DNA from: Cyanobium sp. N.Huapi 1H5
GTDB lineage: Bacteria > Cyanobacteriota > Cyanobacteriia > PCC-6307 > Cyanobiaceae
Assembly: GCF_024345535.1 (NCBI RefSeq)
Contig: NZ_JAGQBH010000003.1
Location: 186,001-250,000, forward strand
DNA: 64,000 bases
Direction: 5' to 3'
The notes below the pieces were generated by a model that did no database searches, was not told the DNA's origin, and saw only the letters and a program-made list of their open reading frames with translations. The translations under genes and the position numbers were made by a program. Positions 60,647-64,000 of this stretch are shown here, in pieces (within the stretch, counting starts at the first letter, position 1; every line of letters begins with the position of its first letter).

Positions 60647-62500
60647 ATGGCCAGGACCCTCCCGATCACCCTGGCCCTGCTGGCCCTGATCGGAGCTCCG
60701 CCGGTCACCAGGGCGGCGCCGCCGCCGATGCCCCCGCCCCTGCCGGAACTGTCGGCCCCGCGTCCCAGCCGGCCCGGGCCGGTGCGCGCGGGCTCCGCCG
60801 CTGAGGTCGGCGGCACCGGGCTGACGCTCAACGGCCGCAGCCAGCAGGCCGCCTGGCGCTGGAGCGGCGATGACCCGCGCCGGCCGTTGGCCCTGTGGCT
60901 GCCGCTGGAGGTGCTCGAAGGCCAGCTGGGCTTCAGCAGCCGCTCCAGGCCCGATGGCGCCCTGGCCCTGGAATGGTTCGGCCGGGAGCTGGTGGTGCCG
61001 CCGGCGCAGCAGCGCTCGCTGGCGGACGAGGTGGCCGTCGACGTGGCCGCCCTCCTGCAGGACGTGGGCGTGGCGGTGGAGCGCCGCGGTGAGCGGCTGG
61101 ATCTGCGTCTGCCGGCCCCCCGGCTGCTCCAGGTGCGCAGCTCGGAGCAGGCCGGCGTCCGGCGGGTGGTGCTCGACCTCGACGGACCCGCCCTGGTGCG
61201 CAGCAGCGAGGGCGGCCTGCAGTTGTCCCTGCTCAGCCGGCCGGACCAGCTGGCCCAGCTCACCGCCCGGGGCCTGCGCAGTGGCAGCGACGGGGCGGAC
61301 CTGACCCTGGCGGTGCCCGGTGGTGCCGCCCCCCTGCGCACGTTCACCCTGGGGGATCCGGCCCGGGTGGTGATCGACCTGCCCCAGGGTGCCGGGAGTG
61401 TCGGCACGGCCCCGGAGGCACCGGCGCCGATCGATCCGCGGCTGCTGGCCATGCTGGGCTCCCAGCTGCGCTGGGACCAGCAGGTGCGCAGCGTGGGCGG
61501 CACCAGGGTCCTGGTCAACGCCGTCCGGATCGATCCGCGCAGCGGTCCCCTGGAGCTGCGCACCCTCAGCCGCCCCGACGGCATGGCGGGGCTCAGTTCC
61601 CTGACGGCCCTGGCCCAGCGCCAGGACGCCCTGGTGGCGATCAACGGCGGCTTCTTCAACCGGGTGCGCCGGCTTCCCCTCGGCGCCCTGCGGGACCAGG
61701 GCCGCTGGCTGTCCGGGCCGATCCTCAACCGCGGCGTGGTGGGCTGGGAGCCCCGCAGCCTGCCCCGCTTCGGCCGCCTGCGGCTGGAGGAATGGATCAG
61801 CGACGACCGCGGCCAGCGCCTGCCGCTGCTGACCGTGAACAGCGGCCTGGCCCAGCGGGGCCTGAGCCGCTACACGGGCGAATGGGGCCGGCTCTACCAG
61901 GCCCTGACCGGCTCGGAGACGGGCCTGCTGCTGAGCGGCGGCCAGGTGCAGCGCCGGATCGGCAGCGCCGAGCTGGCGGCGGGGGTGCCGCTGCGGCCGG
62001 AGGACACCCTGGTGGTGGCCCGCGGCGGGGCCGACCTGCCCTGGGGAGAGGGGGATCGGCTGCGGATCGAGAGCCGGCCGAGCGATCCGGTGGGCAACGC
62101 CTCCTCCGTGATGGGGGGTGGACCGCTGCTGCTCCAGAACGGCCGCATCGTGCTCAACGGCGGCGCGGAAGGATTCGGGGCCGCCTTCCTGCGCCAGGGG
62201 GCCCCCCGCACCGTGGTGGGCAGCGACGGCACCCTGCTGTGGCTGGTGACCCTGGAAGGCGCCGGGGGGGGCGCCGGACCCACCCTCTCCGAGACCGCCT
62301 GGCTGCTGCAGCAGATGGGGCTGGTGGATGCCCTCAACCTTGACGGGGGCAGTTCCACGGGCCTGGTGATGGGCGGCAGCCACCGGGTCAAGGGGCGCGG
62401 CGTGGCCGGCTCCGTGCACAACGGCCTGGGCCTGGTGCCGATCGGGGGCGGCGAGGCGGCCAGCAGCCTGGGGCCCGCCGGCCGGCCGCTGGCCGAGTGA
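60647..62500 (+). CDS. Secreted phosphodiester glycosidase (NAGPA)-family protein
   Basis: 617 aa with a signal peptide (MARTLPITLALLALIGAPPV, then TRA). After a proline-rich stretch come two beta-rich AMIN-like parts (residues about 80-250). The NAGPA/DUF2233 domain spans about 290-600, with ALVAINGGFFNRVRRLPLGA, NRGVVGWEP, VMGGGPLLLQNGR and DALNLDGGSSTGLVMGG. The family includes phosphodiester alpha-N-acetylglucosaminidase; the bacterial substrate is probably a cell-wall or envelope glycoconjugate. It is divergent from gltB. Confidence 0.88.
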   Translation: MARTLPITLALLALIGAPPVTRAAPPPMPPPLPELSAPRPSRPGPVRAGSAAEVGGTGLTLNGRSQQAAWRWSGDDPRRPLALWLPLEVLEGQLGFSSRSRPDGALALEWFGRELVVPPAQQRSLADEVAVDVAALLQDVGVAVERRGERLDLRLPAPRLLQVRSSEQAGVRRVVLDLDGPALVRSSEGGLQLSLLSRPDQLAQLTARGLRSGSDGADLTLAVPGGAAPLRTFTLGDPARVVIDLPQGAGSVGTAPEAPAPIDPRLLAMLGSQLRWDQQVRSVGGTRVLVNAVRIDPRSGPLELRTLSRPDGMAGLSSLTALAQRQDALVAINGGFFNRVRRLPLGALRDQGRWLSGPILNRGVVGWEPRSLPRFGRLRLEEWISDDRGQRLPLLTVNSGLAQRGLSRYTGEWGRLYQALTGSETGLLLSGGQVQRRIGSAELAAGVPLRPEDTLVVARGGADLPWGEGDRLRIESRPSDPVGNASSVMGGGPLLLQNGRIVLNGGAEGFGAAFLRQGAPRTVVGSDGTLLWLVTLEGAGGGAGPTLSETAWLLQQMGLVDALNLDGGSSTGLVMGGSHRVKGRGVAGSVHNGLGLVPIGGGEAASSLGPAGRPLAE

Positions 62501-62537
62501 GTTCCACTGGCAGACTGACCCCATTCGCCGCCTCGCC

Positions 62538-62873
62538 GTGCCCAGGGGCCACAGCCTCCGACTCACCGCCGCCGCCGCCGCCGAGCTCTGCCGGCAGGCG
62601 GCCGTGGCGGGCACCCCAGGGCTGATGCACCTGGAGCTGCTGGAGGGCGCCTGTGAGGCCTGGGCGATCCGCCTGCGCCCCGGCCACCTGTCCGGCACCC
62701 CCGTGGCCCGGGCCGACGGCATCACCCTCTATTCCCCCGGCGACCAGCTGCCCCTGCTCCAAGGCCTCCAGCTCGACTACCGGGGCGACCTCAGCGGCGG
62801 GGGGTTCCTGGTGCGCTCCGGACCGGGGGTGCGCAGCTGCGCCTGCGGCGCCGCCTTCAGCCGTGAGAACTGA
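62538..62873 (+). CDS. HesB/IscA-like iron-sulfur assembly family protein
   Basis: 111 aa. The fold cues are LRLTAAAAAELCRQAAVAG at the start, LLEGACEAWAIRL for the first conserved Cys, LDYRGDLSGGGFLV, and the C-terminal CxC motif (RSCACGAAF). This matches the three-cysteine plan of A-type Fe-S carriers. The start is GTG 62538. It sits just before rpsL. Confidence 0.8.
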   Translation: MPRGHSLRLTAAAAAELCRQAAVAGTPGLMHLELLEGACEAWAIRLRPGHLSGTPVARADGITLYSPGDQLPLLQGLQLDYRGDLSGGGFLVRSGPGVRSCACGAAFSREN

Positions 62874-62912
62874 GCGGGACGACGACGAAGTAAGGTGTCG
62901 GATTGTCGATAC

Positions 62913-62928
62913 GGTCGGACGTCCGACC
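62913..62928. promoter_or_regulatory. Perfect 16-bp palindrome upstream of rpsL
   Basis: GGTCGGACGTCCGACC, 41 nt before the rpsL start. It could be an mRNA leader hairpin or a protein-binding site. Confidence 0.4.
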
Positions 62929-62969
62929 TGTCCACCCAGAAGTCCCCACCGAGCAGCACCCGGCCCTCG

Positions 62970-63344
62970 ATGCCCACTATTCAGCAGCTGATCCGCACCG
63001 AGCGGCAGCGTCTCACCCGCAAGACGAAGTCGCCCGCCCTGCGCGCCTGCCCCGAGCGGCGTGGCGTCTGCACCCGGGTGTACACCTCCACCCCGAAGAA
63101 GCCCAACTCGGCCCTGAGGAAGGTGGCCCGCGTGCGCCTCACCTCCGGCTTCGAGGTGACGGCCTACATCCCCGGCATCGGCCACAACCTCCAGGAGCAC
63201 TCGGTGGTTCTGATCCGCGGCGGCCGCGTCAAGGATCTGCCCGGTGTCCGCTACCACATCATCCGCGGCACCCTCGACACCTCCGGGGTCAAGGACCGGC
63301 GTCAGTCCCGCTCCAAGTACGGCGCCAAGACACCGAAGGCCTGA
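62970..63344 (+). CDS. rpsL: 30S ribosomal protein S12
   Basis: Decoding-centre ribosomal protein of 124 aa. [15 protein letters not shown], the [20 protein letters not shown] loop and [17 protein letters not shown] are diagnostic. The residues known for streptomycin response (the K of PKKPNS and the K of [10 protein letters not shown]) are wild type. First gene of the rpsL-rpsG-fusA operon. Confidence 0.98.
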   Translation: MPTIQQLIRTERQRLTRKTKSPALRACPERRGVCTRVYTSTPKKPNSALRKVARVRLTSGFEVTAYIPGIGHNLQEHSVVLIRGGRVKDLPGVRYHIIRGTLDTSGVKDRRQSRSKYGAKTPKA

Positions 63345-63408
63345 GCCTCCGCGCCACCGGCTCTCCGCGGCCGACTCCCCCCTCTCCCGCTTTTTCTCCC
63401 CCCGTTCC

Positions 63409-63879
63409 ATGTCCCGCCGCAACGCCGCCGAGAAGCGCCCGGTTCTGCCGGATCCCCAGTTCAACAGCCGTCTGGCCTCGATGATCGTGGCCCGGCTGAT
63501 GAAGCACGGCAAGAAGTCCACCGCCCAGCGCATCCTTTCCGATGCCTTCACCCTGATCAACGAGCGCACCGGCGCCGATCCCCTCGACCTGTTCGAGACG
63601 GCGGTCCGCAATGCCACCCCCCTGGTGGAGGTGCGGGCCCGTCGGGTCGGCGGCGCCACCTATCAGGTGCCGATGGAAGTGCGTCAGGAGCGGGGCACCG
63701 CCATGGCGCTGCGCTGGCTGGTCAACTTCTCCCGCGCCCGCAACGGCCGGAGCATGGCCCAGAAACTGGCCGGCGAGCTGATGGACGCGGCCAACGAGGC
63801 CGGCAGTGCCGTCCGCAAGCGGGAGGAAACCCACAAGATGGCCGAGGCCAACAAGGCTTTCGCCCACTACCGCTACTGA
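63409..63879 (+). CDS. rpsG: 30S ribosomal protein S7
   Basis: 16S rRNA 3'-domain primary binder of 156 aa. [34 protein letters not shown] and [16 protein letters not shown] are diagnostic. The C-terminus [15 protein letters not shown] is complete. It starts 64 nt after the rpsL stop, in the same operon. Confidence 0.98.
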   Translation: MSRRNAAEKRPVLPDPQFNSRLASMIVARLMKHGKKSTAQRILSDAFTLINERTGADPLDLFETAVRNATPLVEVRARRVGGATYQVPMEVRQERGTAMALRWLVNFSRARNGRSMAQKLAGELMDAANEAGSAVRKREETHKMAEANKAFAHYRY

Positions 63880-63887
63880 GCGGTACC

Positions 63888-63944
63888 GGGAGCCGGATCC
63901 CTGGGCTGATCCGGTTCCCCCAGACCTGAGCGATCACCGGTCTG
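63888..63944 (+). other. Paired hairpins between rpsG and fusA
   Basis: A 12-bp stem GGGAGCCGGATC/GATCCGGTTCCC (one G-T pair) with an 8-nt loop at 63888-63919, then a second hairpin CAGACC/GGTCTG at 63921-63944. A T run follows at 63960. They may attenuate or process the str operon mRNA. Confidence 0.4.
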
Positions 63945-63991
63945 TAGAGTTACGCCCGTTTTTTGTCGACCCACCCCCGGAGAACTTTCCC

Positions 63992-64000
63992 GTGGCCCGC
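63992..64000 (+). CDS. fusA: Elongation factor G, first three codons only
   Basis: GTG GCC CGC (Met-Ala-Arg) preceded by a GGAGAA ribosome binding site 7 nt upstream. The call rests on gene order (rpsL-rpsG-fusA) and on the MAR start common in cyanobacterial EF-G; only three codons are visible. Confidence 0.55.

Overview
The window reads as the chromosome of a GC-rich alpha-cyanobacterium of the Synechococcus/Cyanobium type. It carries photosystem I genes (psaI, psaL, psaB, psaA), a ferredoxin-type glutamate synthase, lipA, a CbiG-CobJ fusion and the start of the rpsL-rpsG-fusA operon. Very large RTX-like exoproteins, common in picocyanobacteria, fit the same group. Base composition is strongly G+C rich by eye; it is visibly lower in the membrane-protein gene near 7.1-8.4 kb and in parts of the 33.8-54.4 kb island.

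Layout. (1) 1-6.2 kb is housekeeping: the end of prfA, an HNH nuclease, alr, tRNA-Ser(GCU), a GAP-type membrane protein, a serine hydrolase, an NlpC/P60 hydrolase and a polyprenyl-type glycosyltransferase. (2) 6.2-7.05 kb is psaI-psaL with a terminator. (3) 7.1-25.4 kb is an insertion-like block between the convergent psaIL and psaAB loci. It holds a membrane protein and three giant minus-strand exoenzyme genes: an ExeM-type nuclease fused to a PhoD-type phosphatase, a tandem PhoA-like phosphatase, and a phytase-esterase-like/5'-nucleotidase-like protein. Together they could take extracellular nucleic acids and phosphoesters down to phosphate. A Pho-box-like site precedes the first gene, and a decayed RTX tail lies between two of them. 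(4) 25.6-33.8 kb is psaB-psaA on the minus strand, then a secreted protein and cobJ on the plus strand.

(5) 33.805-54.401 kb is a 20.6 kb integrative element bounded by 19-bp direct repeats of the 3' end of tRNA-Pro(CGG). The intact tRNA, an adjacent tyrosine recombinase and a ribbon-helix-helix-like protein sit at the right end. A CyRepA1-like plasmid replication protein (primase/helicase) lies inside. The cargo is a metal-resistance cassette: a Cu(I) P-type ATPase with a YHS domain, a CueO-like multicopper oxidase, DUF305, DUF302, DUF411 and DUF3721 proteins, a tiny secreted peptide ending in four cysteines, a Zn/Cd P-type ATPase, a VKOR-thioredoxin fusion, an Nramp transporter and two MerR-family regulators. 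Six MerR-type promoters fall into two sequence classes, one for each likely regulator. The architecture resembles the tRNA-anchored tycheposons of marine picocyanobacteria combined with a plasmid replicon.

(6) 54.4-64 kb returns to core genes: tRNA-Pro, lipA, a small secreted protein, gltB, a phosphodiester-glycosidase-family protein, a HesB/IscA-like protein, rpsL, rpsG and the first codons of fusA. Removing the element would put tRNA-Pro between cobJ and lipA.
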